DNA of 63,933 nt, taken from positions 1 through 63,933 of the forward strand of contig NZ_JAELTI010000019.1 of assembly GCF_016428755.1 (NCBI RefSeq), in the 5' to 3' direction. The stretch's first letter is position 1; every line of letters starts with the position of its first letter. Both the position numbers and the translations under genes were made by a program. The notes beneath the pieces were generated by a model, which did not search any database, was not told the DNA's origin, and worked only from the letters and a program-made list of their open reading frames with translations. Positions 26,190 through 33,539 of the stretch are shown here, piece by piece. This DNA is from Allobosea sp. ASV33 (lineage in GTDB: Bacteria; Pseudomonadota; Alphaproteobacteria; Rhizobiales; Beijerinckiaceae).

Positions 26190-26534
26190 TCACGCGCCAA
26201 GGGCGTCGAGTTGTTCTTGAATTCGGCGCTGTTCAGCGCGCAGGGCGTTCTGCCGCTCGCGGCGATGGGCTTCATCGAGCCACGCCGGCGCCTTCGGATA
26301 GACAGCGATCAGGAAAGCCGGGCCGTAGGCGAAGATCAGGCGCGAGAACGCGGCCCAGGATGGCTTGGCGACGCCCTCGAACCACTTCCGCACCGTGTCG
26401 GATGGTATGCCGGTGTCGTACGCGACGTTCTCGACCGTCTTCGACGGATAGAGGCCGCGCAGAAAATCAAGGGCCTTCTCGGGGCAAGCCTGGGGTGAAG
26501 CCACCCCAACCTTTCCGGATTTCTGACCAGTCAT
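26190..26534 (-). CDS. HTH-containing regulator-like protein
   Basis: 114 residues from MTGQKSGKVGVASPQACPEK. The central part (LRGLYPSKTVENVAYDTGIPSDTVRKWFEG) is an HTH, followed by hydrophobic PSWAAFSRLIFAYGPAFLIAVYP and a C-terminal coiled coil (RRERQNALRAEQRRIQEQLDAL). I chose ATG 26534, which has GGAG 7 nt upstream; an in-frame ATG at 26699 would add 55 basic residues and leave almost no gap to the gene before. Confidence 0.55.
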   Translation of the reverse strand: MTGQKSGKVGVASPQACPEKALDFLRGLYPSKTVENVAYDTGIPSDTVRKWFEGVAKPSWAAFSRLIFAYGPAFLIAVYPKAPAWLDEAHRRERQNALRAEQRRIQEQLDALGA

Positions 26535-26704
26535 TCCAAGCTCCGACTGCGAAAGTGGCTTCACAGACGAGGACGGAACGGCGGGGCGCTTGGCAGTGCT
26601 GGTCGGATCGACCTTCCGGGGAACGCGGGCTGCAACCCGCACCCCACCGGATTTCAGGAGAGACGAAGCTGATGGACGGGGATGCGCGAGGACCACCATG
26701 ACGA

Positions 26705-26821
26705 TCAGGACCTAGCAATGACGGTGGCCATGAGGGCGACCGGAGCAAGCGCAAGCAGCGCAGCAATTGCCAATGCGGCGCCGATGACGGCGCCGACAAA
26801 AATGTCCAGCAAGCGGTCCAT
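26705..26821 (-). CDS. Very small membrane protein (38 aa)
   Basis: Begins MDRLLDIFVGAVIGAALAIA and is almost entirely one hydrophobic helix, ending ATVIARS. The stop of the Cro-position gene and this start overlap (TGATG at 26,823-26,819), suggesting coupled translation. It may be a small membrane protein typical of phage early regions. Confidence 0.6.
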   Translation of the reverse strand: MDRLLDIFVGAVIGAALAIAALLALAPVALMATVIARS

Positions 26822-27066
26822 CAGACTGTCTCCTCGGCCGCGATGGGCCGGGTCACAGTCGCGGGCCATTCGGCCCCTTCAGGCCAATTCGACGAAAGCC
26901 AAGACATTCCGCGCGCTACGCGCCGGGCGCCCATATCTCCACCTTCGCGAAGGTGTTTGAGACGCGTCCCTTCCCCGAACACGAGCGTGGAAACCCTCGA
27001 TTCCGAGAGTTGTCTTGCCTCAGCAAAGGCGCTGACAACGGCGAGGAGTTCATCAATCGCGTTCAT
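26821..27066 (-). CDS. Small Cro-position protein
   Basis: 81 residues from ATG 27066 (MNAIDELLAVVSAFAEAR). It contains a helical segment with HTH-like spacing (LSESRVSTLVFGEGTRLKHL) and a Trp-rich end (GMSWLSSNWPEGAEWP), matching a family of small proteins found opposite CI genes in rhizobial prophages. An in-frame ATG at 27078 lies inside the promoter, so 27066 is preferred. It may be a Cro-like regulator. Confidence 0.55.
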   Translation of the reverse strand: MNAIDELLAVVSAFAEARQLSESRVSTLVFGEGTRLKHLREGGDMGARRVARGMSWLSSNWPEGAEWPATVTRPIAAEETV

Positions 27067-27074
27067 GCGCGAAG

Positions 27075-27103
27075 ACATGGAGCTATTTTTAGCTCGATGT
27101 CAA
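27075..27103 (-). promoter_or_regulatory. Leftward early promoter overlapping operator O1
   Basis: On the minus strand TTGACA (27,103-27,098) is followed, after 17 bp, by CCATGT (27,080-27,075), a weak -10. The spacer contains the operator O1. The expected start is near the ATG at 27066, so the mRNA may be leaderless. The -35 is good, the -10 poor. Confidence 0.5.
27080..27095. promoter_or_regulatory. Operator O1 (16-bp perfect palindrome)
   Basis: GAGCTA-TTTT-TAGCTC, arms of six bases perfectly symmetrical around a TTTT centre. The same 16 bp recur at 29,455-29,470. It lies between -35 and -10 of the leftward promoter. Inferred binding site of the CI-like repressor at 27,154. Confidence 0.7.
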
Positions 27104-27118
27104 GGCTATTCTTAGCCC
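27103..27118. promoter_or_regulatory. Operator O2
   Basis: AGGCTA-TTCT-TAGCCC, symmetrical in the inner five bases of each arm (GGCTA/TAGCC). It is 23 bp from O1 and 35 bp from O3. It overlaps the upstream side of the leftward -35. Confidence 0.6.
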
Positions 27119-27137
27119 GCGCGTTTAGCTCGTCAGC

Positions 27138-27153
27138 GGGCTAATTTTGGCTC
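27138..27153. promoter_or_regulatory. Operator O3, abutting the repressor start codon
   Basis: GGGCTA-ATTT-TGGCTC, a variant of the same palindrome. It ends one base before the repressor ATG (27,154), so repressor bound here could block its own gene. A TAATTT at 27,142-27,147 may be the repressor's -10, which would also make its mRNA leaderless. Confidence 0.55.
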
Positions 27154-27927
27154 ATGACGAACGAGACGGAAAAGCTGCCGCAGACCTTGATCGAACGCAT
27201 CGATCGGCGGCTTGCCGCGACCGGAAAGAGCGCCAAAGGGGCATCTCGCGAAGCGGGGCAGAGCGAGAGCTTTATCAAGAACATTCGGCTAGGCGCGTCA
27301 AAATCGCCCCGCACCGACGGATTGAAGGCACTTGCTCGCGTTCTTGGCACCACGATCGATTGGCTCACCGAAGGACGAGGCCCCGAGGTTGCTGCGGCCA
27401 GCGATGGACTCCCATCCCCCTCAACCTCGACGGTCATCCCCACTGACTTAGGCGAGTTCGTTCCGGTCAAGATCGCCGGCAAGGTCAAGGCCGGCGAGTT
27501 CATCGCGATCGAGGATCTGGGTGACTGGGAAGAGCCCGAGGAGTTCCTCGACACGCGCGATCCAAGGTTCCCTCATGCCCGACACCTGGGCTTTGAGGTC
27601 GAAGGCGACAGCATGAACGCGCTGAAACCGCGGCCGATCCAAGATGGTGATCGCCTATCCGCCCTCGCCTATGAGGACATCGCCGACCGCTACCCGCTGC
27701 GAGACGGCATGATCGTCGTTGTTGAGCGCACCAGGCACGGCGGACATGAGCGCGAATGGTCGGTGAAGCAGCTCGAGATCTACGAGGACCGGATGGAGTT
27801 CCATCCGAGATCCACCAACCCACGCCACAAGCCGATCATCATCAAGCGGGACAGCTTGGCCGATGACGGCGTGACGGTGGAGATCATCGCGATTGTTCGG
27901 CGACTTGTGGCGGAGTTCAACCTCTGA
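27154..27927 (+). CDS. CI-like repressor, HTH plus S24 peptidase
   Basis: 257 residues. XRE-type HTH at about 11-72 (LIERIDRRLAATGKSAKGAS, SESFIKNIRLG, LKALARVLGTTIDWL). The C-terminal half is the LexA/CI autoprotease: Ala-Gly candidate cleavage bonds at 108-109 or 113-114, catalytic Ser153 in VEGDSMN and Lys205 in WSVKQL. It should maintain lysogeny and be inactivated by RecA-stimulated cleavage. It is divergent from the Cro-position gene, with three operators between them. Confidence 0.85.
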   Translation: MTNETEKLPQTLIERIDRRLAATGKSAKGASREAGQSESFIKNIRLGASKSPRTDGLKALARVLGTTIDWLTEGRGPEVAAASDGLPSPSTSTVIPTDLGEFVPVKIAGKVKAGEFIAIEDLGDWEEPEEFLDTRDPRFPHARHLGFEVEGDSMNALKPRPIQDGDRLSALAYEDIADRYPLRDGMIVVVERTRHGGHEREWSVKQLEIYEDRMEFHPRSTNPRHKPIIIKRDSLADDGVTVEIIAIVRRLVAEFNL

Positions 27928-28012
27928 CGACGTCAGTCAAACAGGCGCTCGAACAACTTTGCAACATCTGCATTCTATGCTTCATCGATTGATGAATTGA
28001 CAGAGTCGATCG

Positions 28013-28816
28013 ATGCTCCCGCAGTACACCGCCTACATCGACGAAGCCGGCGACGAGGGCTTCGGAAAACTCGCCGCCGGCCCGGTTGGCGGACAGTCGC
28101 GATGGCTCATCCTAGGAGCTTGCTTAGTTAGCCGCGAGAACGACCTGAAGCTCCCCACGTGGCGCAATCAGGTCATCAGCCGATTCCCAAAAAAGAAGTC
28201 TCGCGACCTACATTTCCGGGATCTCAAGCATGAACAGAAGATAGTGGTTTGCCAGGAAATCTCCGGGCTTCCGATTGGTGCGGCCGTTGCGATGTCGCAC
28301 AAGGTAACCATCCCCGGATCTCGATACGAAGAGACCTTCAAAAAGGAGGGCTATCTTTACAACTACCTCCTGCGCTGGCTTTTGGAGAGGGTTACACACG
28401 CGTGCGCGACAAAGTCACCTGGTGGCTGCAGCCTCAAAATTGTGTTCTCACGCCGAGCGAATTCCGACTACAATTCCATGCGAGAGTATTTGGCACTGAT
28501 GCGCGACGGCAAAGAGGTAATGCCTTCGGCACGCAGCATTAATTGGAAAGTGCTCGACATAGATCAGATCGCGGTCGAAAATCACTCTAAATGGGCAGGG
28601 CTCCAGATTGCAGACTGCATCACGAGCGCTTTCTTTAACGCCGTCGAACCCAATGTTTACGGGAACTATGAACCGACCTATGCAAACTTACTACGTCCCA
28701 ATTTGATTAAGCGTCGGGGTATAGCGTTGGACTGCGGCGTAACCCCTGTGCCGTCTCTCGCGAAAGCGGCGCTTGACGCAATGCAAAGCGGCTTCTTCCA
28801 GTCGTTTGCGAAATGA
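28013..28816 (+). CDS. DUF3800 family protein (prophage cargo)
   Basis: 267 residues. The start TAYIDEAGDEGF is the DUF3800 signature, with acidic residues that fit an RNase H-like fold. Later pieces such as LHFRDLKHEQK and WAGLQIADCITSAFF (a typical terminal Asp motif) agree. DUF3800 genes are common in prophages and defence islands; function unproven. It lies between repressor and early operon in AT-richer sequence, consistent with a moron. Start ATG at 28013. Confidence 0.7.
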   Translation: MLPQYTAYIDEAGDEGFGKLAAGPVGGQSRWLILGACLVSRENDLKLPTWRNQVISRFPKKKSRDLHFRDLKHEQKIVVCQEISGLPIGAAVAMSHKVTIPGSRYEETFKKEGYLYNYLLRWLLERVTHACATKSPGGCSLKIVFSRRANSDYNSMREYLALMRDGKEVMPSARSINWKVLDIDQIAVENHSKWAGLQIADCITSAFFNAVEPNVYGNYEPTYANLLRPNLIKRRGIALDCGVTPVPSLAKAALDAMQSGFFQSFAK

Positions 28817-28819
28817 AAG

Positions 28820-28905
28820 TGGGCAGACCCCCGGCCCCTGTTTCACACTGCTTGAGTGCTGCCGCCCGAAGGCAACTTGGGGATGTTCCGGCGCATGTCT
28901 GCCCA
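28820..28905. repeat. Inverted repeat between DUF3800 and zinc-finger gene
   Basis: GGGCAGAC at 28,821-28,828 pairs with GTCTGCCC at 28,897-28,904, with a few more matches outside. The 68 bases between contain short additional pairing. It lies between convergent genes and may be a terminator-like structure or small RNA. No T-tract. Confidence 0.35.
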
Positions 28906-29040
28906 ACAAGAATCTAGCAGATATCCCCGCGATTCACAACACTCAAACCGGAACAAACAGAAAACAAAACGTTCTGCGCTCATCACCGGATTTGCTGCCT
29001 GCGCCGCGGGCGGGCTCAGGTAGGCCCTTGCTCCAGTCTT

Positions 29041-29280
29041 TCATGCCGCAATCCCCTCGCACTTCCACACGGTGACGGCGATCAGCCGCCCAATGAAGCT
29101 GTCGCAGCCGTCGCAGGTCGCGCGGACGCTCTGCAGGAAGGCGCTGTCGAGCAGCTCCTCGACGTCATAAGGCGCGTCGTCCACATCCGGGACGTCGAGG
29201 CGCTTGAACACGTTCCGTTGGCAGTTGGTGCAGCGGTAATGGAGCTTGAAGCTCGCTCGAATTCCGACGTCTTCCGGCAT
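29041..29280 (-). CDS. Small zinc-finger-like protein
   Basis: 79 residues from MPEDVGIRASFKLHYRC. It has two CxxC pairs (CTNC near residue 17 and CDGC near 58), suggesting one zinc site. GGAG lies 9 nt before the ATG at 29280. An open frame upstream adds 42 residues of poor character and was not used. It lies opposite the DUF3800 gene. Confidence 0.55.
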   Translation of the reverse strand: MPEDVGIRASFKLHYRCTNCQRNVFKRLDVPDVDDAPYDVEELLDSAFLQSVRATCDGCDSFIGRLIAVTVWKCEGIAA

Positions 29281-29426
29281 GACCTGATACTCCGAACTCT
29301 GTTGATGATGCCCTGTCGTAGCAGCCTCTTTGTTCTGCTTACGTTCCAATTTCAGGCATACCTGTTCCCCAGAGTCGATACGAGCCACTGCCGCTCCTGA
29401 CTCCAAATGTCAGCGGGAGTGAGAGC

Positions 29427-29442
29427 GAGATATTTTTAGCCC
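29427..29442. promoter_or_regulatory. Operator O4
   Basis: GAGATA-TTTT-TAGCCC: one strong half (TAGCCC) and one weaker half, same TTTT centre as O1 and O5. It is 28 bp upstream of O5 and could aid cooperative repressor binding at the rightward promoter. Confidence 0.55.
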
Positions 29443-29449
29443 TATCCCC

Positions 29450-29478
29450 TTGACGAGCTATTTTTAGCTCTGCATAGT
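29450..29478 (+). promoter_or_regulatory. Rightward early promoter with operator O5 in the spacer
   Basis: TTGACG (29,450-29,455) and CATAGT (29,473-29,478) are 17 bp apart. The spacer holds the perfect operator O5 (29,455-29,470), identical to O1. The gene starts at 29514. This should be the main CI-repressed promoter of the plus-strand operon. Confidence 0.7.
29455..29470. promoter_or_regulatory. Operator O5 (16-bp perfect palindrome)
   Basis: GAGCTA-TTTT-TAGCTC, identical over 16 bp to O1 and positioned between -35 and -10. Repeats of this quality 2.4 kb apart are unlikely by chance. Confidence 0.7.
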
Positions 29479-29513
29479 GACCCCATCAGCCAACCGGCGA
29501 TGGGGATCGACCG

Positions 29514-29912
29514 ATGCTCTCTCAACAGACACAGGACTGGCTCAACGAATGCCAGCGGGCTTCGGCGGGAAACGTCGCTGCCGCCCGGGCTCGTGACGCC
29601 GCAATCCGGGCCGCTTCGCCGGACGGCATGACCGCGATGGGGAGGGCGCTGGCGAAGGTCGAGGCCGCCGGTCGCCGCACCGCCATCAACTACGCCAAGA
29701 GCTTCGCCCGCCAGTTCCTGCGGACGCCGCAGAAGCTCAACTCGCTTTCGTGGAACCTGTCGCAGGCTGACCCGGAAGACGGCATCCGCACTGTTCGCCG
29801 CCTCGCCCATCAGGATGGCGACACGCATCTGCTTTGCGGCGCGATGATCGCCTTCCGCTGGGCACGGCGCCATGAGCGTGCAGCCGGCGCACTGCTGCTC
29901 GCGGCGGAGTGA
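29514..29912 (+). CDS. First gene of the rightward operon, hypothetical
   Basis: 132 residues, MLSQQTQDWLNECQRASAGN, helical with many Arg/Ala. It follows the CI-controlled promoter with a leader of roughly 30 nt. No family recognised. The position of first early gene makes a regulator or host-takeover role possible. Confidence 0.55.
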   Translation: MLSQQTQDWLNECQRASAGNVAAARARDAAIRAASPDGMTAMGRALAKVEAAGRRTAINYAKSFARQFLRTPQKLNSLSWNLSQADPEDGIRTVRRLAHQDGDTHLLCGAMIAFRWARRHERAAGALLLAAE

Positions 29913-30172
29913 CGGCGATGGACCTCAACATCCACCGCGCAGAGCAGTTCGATCGTTGGATCAGCGACGCTCTCGCCGGACTTCGCAGGCTGCAGGACTT
30001 CCGCACTGACTTTGTCCGCGCCTCGGTGCTTCGGACCGTCCAGTCCTGCGTGAAGGTCGCCCTCTCCTATGCGAACAGCCTGAACTGTGCCGACCGCCGG
30101 AACCTCTGCCTGAAGGTTCTGAGCTGGATCCGCACCGATCTCAATCGTCTCACCGAACGGAGCGCAGCATGA
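29909..30172 (+). CDS. Hypothetical early protein
   Basis: 87 residues from GTG 29909 (GTGA overlap); ATG 29918 is an alternative. Helical, basic, with two Cys near the C-terminal part (LNCADRRNLCLKV). No family recognised. Confidence 0.5.
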   Translation: MTAMDLNIHRAEQFDRWISDALAGLRRLQDFRTDFVRASVLRTVQSCVKVALSYANSLNCADRRNLCLKVLSWIRTDLNRLTERSAA

Positions 30173-30309
30173 TCCGCCGCGTCTATGTGCCCGCGCCTGC
30201 GCCCGTCTGGCGCATCGACAGCGTCGGCGACGTGTTCGCCACCCTGACGATCTTCGCGATGATCGCCCTCGTCGGCTTCGCTTCCTGCTGGGAGCTCGTG
30301 GGTCAATGA
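30169..30309 (+). CDS. Small single-TM protein (46 aa)
   Basis: MIRRVYVPAPAPVWRIDSVG followed by the hydrophobic helix VFATLTIFAMIALVGFASCW. Start and stop overlap both neighbours by four bases. No family. Confidence 0.55.
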   Translation: MIRRVYVPAPAPVWRIDSVGDVFATLTIFAMIALVGFASCWELVGQ

Positions 30310-30971
30310 TGCTCTCCACGGAACAGACCCGCGCCGTGATGCACGGCCTCGACAACCGCCTGACGTGGCGGGAGATCGAGCGGCCGGTCGGTCCGCAGCC
30401 GATCCCCGACTGGTGCAAGGGTGCGCATGTCCGCTGGCGCGAGGGCTACGGCAATAGCCCCGATGTTCTACTCAAGGTTCGCGGCTATGTCCGCGATTGG
30501 CCGAACAAGCGCTTTGTCCTTGAGGGCGGCCGTTACTACCGCGCCCGGCACGAGGACGGGCGGATGGAGCAATACGCTCACGGCGGCGCTGTCCGGTTGG
30601 ACAAGGTCCATATGTTCCAGAGTGCGGACGGCTCCGAGATCGTCCTGCGCGGCCCTTGGCATGTCGGCGCGCCGGAAGGCTACGCCGAAGTCGCCTTCGT
30701 CGACATCAATCGTTGGAAGCCGTGGAAGGGACAGCCCTGGCACGCGACAGGCGGCATGGGCGGTCTCTACCTGCGCCATGACACCTTCGTCGCGATCATG
30801 GCGCGGTTCTGTCCGGAATTGCCGCTTGCCGAAGTCACCTACGGCGGCGCGACCACCATCGAGCCGATGAAGCCGGAATGGTGCGAACCCAAGCGGCTTG
30901 TCTATGAGCGCGAATGGCGGGCTCGGCAGGCTGAGCACGACGCGGGCAAGGTGGCGGAGGCACGGTCATGA
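30306..30971 (+). CDS. Hypothetical phage protein
   Basis: 221 residues. Trp/Tyr/Arg-rich; segments such as GRYYRARHEDGRMEQYAHGG and WHVGAPEGYAEVAFVDINRW look beta-rich and repetitive. The C-terminus is helical and basic. No family recognised. ATGA overlaps on both sides. Confidence 0.5.
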   Translation: MMLSTEQTRAVMHGLDNRLTWREIERPVGPQPIPDWCKGAHVRWREGYGNSPDVLLKVRGYVRDWPNKRFVLEGGRYYRARHEDGRMEQYAHGGAVRLDKVHMFQSADGSEIVLRGPWHVGAPEGYAEVAFVDINRWKPWKGQPWHATGGMGGLYLRHDTFVAIMARFCPELPLAEVTYGGATTIEPMKPEWCEPKRLVYEREWRARQAEHDAGKVAEARS

Positions 30972-31279
30972 GCCCGCAGGTCAAAGTCGTTTGCGACCGC
31001 GTAATCGCGATGATGGGCCGGCTCCTGCTCTTGGAACCCGCCGTCGACCTAGCCGATAGCGCCGCGTGTGAAGCCCGCTGGCGCATTGAGCGGGTCGCGC
31101 CGATCGCGATCCAAGAATTCGGCGGCGAGGCCAAAGCCTTCGCCCAGACAGAACTTTACCAGTTTGCCGGAGGCGCGGGGCGGGAGGTTTCCCCCTTCTC
31201 CCAGACCGCTTCGATGACCGAGCGCCATGGTGGCGTCCGCGTCTCCGGCAAGCCTGAGGGAGGCCGCGATGCAGCCTGA
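30968..31279 (+). CDS. Hypothetical phage protein
   Basis: 103 residues starting MSPQVKVVCDRVIAMMGRLL, helical first half and polar second half (REVSPFSQTASMTERHGG). No family. Overlaps the next gene. Confidence 0.4.
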   Translation: MSPQVKVVCDRVIAMMGRLLLLEPAVDLADSAACEARWRIERVAPIAIQEFGGEAKAFAQTELYQFAGGAGREVSPFSQTASMTERHGGVRVSGKPEGGRDAA

Positions 31280-31460
31280 GCCTCTGTTCCAGTCGTTCGA
31301 CGCGGGCTGGATTTTCCTCGGCATCGCCGTTCTCGCAATCGTCGTTTGGCTGCTCATCGACATCCGTCGCACCGGCGCGCCCATCCATGACGATGACGAT
31401 TGGGATGTCGAGCCGCGTCGCCCTGACCCCGAGGCCGAAGCCCGTCACCGGCCATTCTGA
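31269..31460 (+). CDS. Small single-TM protein with acidic tail
   Basis: 63 residues from ATG 31269: [16 protein letters not shown], a TM helix ([16 protein letters not shown]), then an acidic and basic cytoplasmic tail ([13 protein letters not shown]). It overlaps the previous gene by 11 bp. Role unknown. Confidence 0.5.
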   Translation: MQPEPLFQSFDAGWIFLGIAVLAIVVWLLIDIRRTGAPIHDDDDWDVEPRRPDPEAEARHRPF

Positions 31461-31486
31461 CCCCAAAACCGCAAGCGGAGCCCGAG

Positions 31487-32434
31487 ATGCCAATCAAATT
31501 CGACGTTTTCAGCCGCTGGACCGGCGCGCTGCAGTTCACCGCAGAAATCGACTGCGCTGATGATGAGCCGCGCAGCGTCAAGCTGGGCTTGGCTGTGAAG
31601 TGGGCTTTCCGAACGGGAGCCAGCCTCGTCGGAGCCAGCCTCGACGGAGCCCGCCTCGACGGAGCCCGCCTCGACGGAGCCAGCCTCGTCGGAGCCCGCC
31701 TCGACGGAGCCAGCCTCGTCGGAGCCAGCCTCGTCGGAGCCAGCCTCGACGGAGCCCGCCTCGACGGAGCCCGCCTCGACGGAGCCCGCCTCGACGGAGC
31801 CCGCCTCGACGGAGCCCGCCTCGACGGAGCCCGCCTCGACGGAGCCCGCCTCGACGGAGCCCGCCTCGACGGAGCCAGCCTCGTCGGAGCCCGCCTCGTC
31901 GGAGCCCGCCTCGACGGAGCCAGCCTCGTCGGAGCCAGCCTCGACGGAGCCCGCCTCGACGGAGCCAGCCTCGTCGGAGCCAGCCTCGACGGAGCCCGCC
32001 TCGACGGAGCCCGCCTCGACGGAGCCAGCCTCGACGGAGCCAGCCTCGTCGGAGCCAGCCTCGTCGGAGCCCGCCTCGACAAGCGCACGCTCCGATCCTT
32101 CAAGGCCGATCTCTGGATGATCCTGGCCGGCGCGCGAGCCGAAATCCCTGGCCTGCTTGCAGCCCTTCGCGAGGGGCGCGTCAACGGCTCCGCCTATGCC
32201 GGCGACTGCGCCTGTCTGGTCGGCACCATCGCCAACGTCCGCCGTGTCGATGTCATGACGCTGGAGCGGGATGTAAATCGCCCCGCCGAGCAGTGGTTCC
32301 TCATGATCCGCGAGGGCGACAAGCCCGGCGATGGGTCGGGCGGCGGATTTGCCGCTGCCAAGGCCATCGAGTGGATCGAGGAATTCGTCGCACTCGACGC
32401 TCCCGCTTCGGCGCCAGAGCCACAGGCTGCCTGA
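31487..32434 (+). CDS. Pentapeptide-repeat protein with a 31-unit DNA array
   Basis: 315 residues. Residues 1-44 form a small N-terminal domain. Residues 45-199 are 31 uninterrupted pentapeptides of the form A-(R/S)-L-(D/V)-G, giving a right-handed quadrilateral beta-helix of about 7-8 coils. Residues 200-315 form a helical C-terminal domain ([33 protein letters not shown]). Pentapeptide proteins can mimic DNA or act as binding scaffolds. The array has only two variable bases per 15-bp unit. Confidence 0.8.
   Translation: MPIKFDVFSRWTGALQFTAEIDCADDEPRSVKLGLAVKWAFRTGASLVGASLDGARLDGARLDGASLVGARLDGASLVGASLVGASLDGARLDGARLDGARLDGARLDGARLDGARLDGARLDGARLDGASLVGARLVGARLDGASLVGASLDGARLDGASLVGASLDGARLDGARLDGASLDGASLVGASLVGARLDKRTLRSFKADLWMILAGARAEIPGLLAALREGRVNGSAYAGDCACLVGTIANVRRVDVMTLERDVNRPAEQWFLMIREGDKPGDGSGGGFAAAKAIEWIEEFVALDAPASAPEPQAA
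31619..32083 (+). repeat. 31 tandem 15-bp units, two biallelic positions each
   Basis: Unit GCC-[A/C]GC-CTC-G[A/T]C-GGA. I counted 31 units: Ser-Val 9, Arg-Asp 16, Ser-Asp 5, Arg-Val 1; units 10-17 (31,754-31,873) are identical. The last codon of unit 31 is AAG. All other positions are invariant, including third codon bases, so recent slippage or unequal exchange homogenises the array. Confidence 0.95.
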
Positions 32435-32592
32435 TGCCAGCGGCGCGCAAAGACGGAACCGTGCAGCGTCACTACGCGACGGTCCTCGCGCGCCTCGCCC
32501 TTGAACAGCAAGCCCGCGCAGCCGGGCTAAAAATCTCGAAATGGCGCGACGGCAAGCCCGTTTTGCGCATCCCGATGAGGAAGAAGCCATGA
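32434..32592 (+). CDS. Small basic protein (52 aa)
   Basis: [21 protein letters not shown], basic and helical, ending PMRKKP. TGATG overlap with the pentapeptide gene, ATGA overlap with the next gene. It might bind nucleic acid. No family. Confidence 0.5.
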   Translation: MPAARKDGTVQRHYATVLARLALEQQARAAGLKISKWRDGKPVLRIPMRKKP

Positions 32593-33530
32593 GCGCCGCA
32601 CTGAAAGAGGACTTCAGCTACTGGAAGGCGCAGTTGGCCGGCCAGAACCCCGAGCTGACCGACAAGCTGCCGCGCTGCGGCTGCTACCGGTACCGCGGCG
32701 ACCCGGTGCTGATCCGTGTCGTCGATGGCACGATGTTCGCCTGGATCGGCCGCAAGGGTAAGCAGACGCGCCGGCTGGCGGACGCATCATTCGCCGAGAC
32801 GACTTTCTCCTTCTTCTGCCGGGATGTGATTTCGTCGGACCTCTACGACGCTGTGGCCAACCGAAACGAGCCGTGGCCCGAAGACATCGAGAGCCTCGAC
32901 GACGCCCGCTCCAACTTTCCGACCGATCCGTTCGAGGCGCTGATCGCAGAGCTCGATCTGATCGAGATGAAGATCGCCGAGTTCTTCAAGACGCCGGTCC
33001 TCGCCGGGGACGATGTCCGCGCCCTTCAGGCAGACAAGTGGAAGGAACGGGCGCGCGAGCTCTCCGGCAAGATCGAGGATATGCGGGTCGCGGCGAAAAA
33101 GCCGATCGATCAGCAGGCCAAGGAAATCCAGAAGAAATTCGTTCCGCCGCGCGACCGTGCCGACGCCTTGGTCTCCAAGGTCAATACCGGCATGTCGGTT
33201 TATTCCCTCGCGAAGAAGCGGGCTGTCGAGGCGCAGGAAGCCGCTGATCGCGAGGCGCGGGCAAAAGCTGCGGCTGCCATGGGCGAAGACGCACCGGTCG
33301 AGCAGGCGCCGGTGCGCGGCCGCAGCAAGGTCGCGACCGGGAGCACCACGGTCCGTACCCGCAAGGTGGCTGTCATCAACGACCTGCTCGCTGCGGCAGC
33401 CTTCTACGCAGCGCTTCCCGAGCCCCCTGTCCAGTTCGTGACGGTCATCAAGCAGATGGCCGAACAGAACCTGAAGACCGGCGTCGCCGTGCCGGGTTGC
33501 GAACTGAAAACCCTCGAATACGTCGCCTGA
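32589..33530 (+). CDS. Hypothetical phage protein upstream of RecT
   Basis: 313 residues from MSAALKEDFSYWKAQLAG. N-terminal half with Cys/Tyr (PRCGCYRYRGDPVLIRVVDG), a coiled-coil middle (FEALIAELDLIEMKIAEFF), and a linker of Lys/Ala (EAADREARAKAAAAMG). No family. Its position just before recT suggests recombination or an exonuclease partner, but no nuclease motif is seen. Confidence 0.55.
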   Translation: MSAALKEDFSYWKAQLAGQNPELTDKLPRCGCYRYRGDPVLIRVVDGTMFAWIGRKGKQTRRLADASFAETTFSFFCRDVISSDLYDAVANRNEPWPEDIESLDDARSNFPTDPFEALIAELDLIEMKIAEFFKTPVLAGDDVRALQADKWKERARELSGKIEDMRVAAKKPIDQQAKEIQKKFVPPRDRADALVSKVNTGMSVYSLAKKRAVEAQEAADREARAKAAAAMGEDAPVEQAPVRGRSKVATGSTTVRTRKVAVINDLLAAAAFYAALPEPPVQFVTVIKQMAEQNLKTGVAVPGCELKTLEYVA

Positions 33531-33539
33531 GAGGCCATC

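Noticed and set aside
31619..32083. CRISPR-like array
   Set aside because: Units are contiguous 15-bp coding repeats without spacers.
32524..32539. Possible sixth operator (GGGCTAAAAATCTCGA)
   Set aside because: Only one good half and the spacing is one base short. It is inside a coding gene with no promoter nearby.
31354..32592. Long open frames antisense and in another plus frame over the pentapeptide array (276, 381 and 330 codons)
   Set aside because: A 15-bp unit free of stops keeps several frames open. Only the A-(R/S)-L-(D/V)-G frame gives a known fold, has a proper start at 31487 and fits the operon overlaps.
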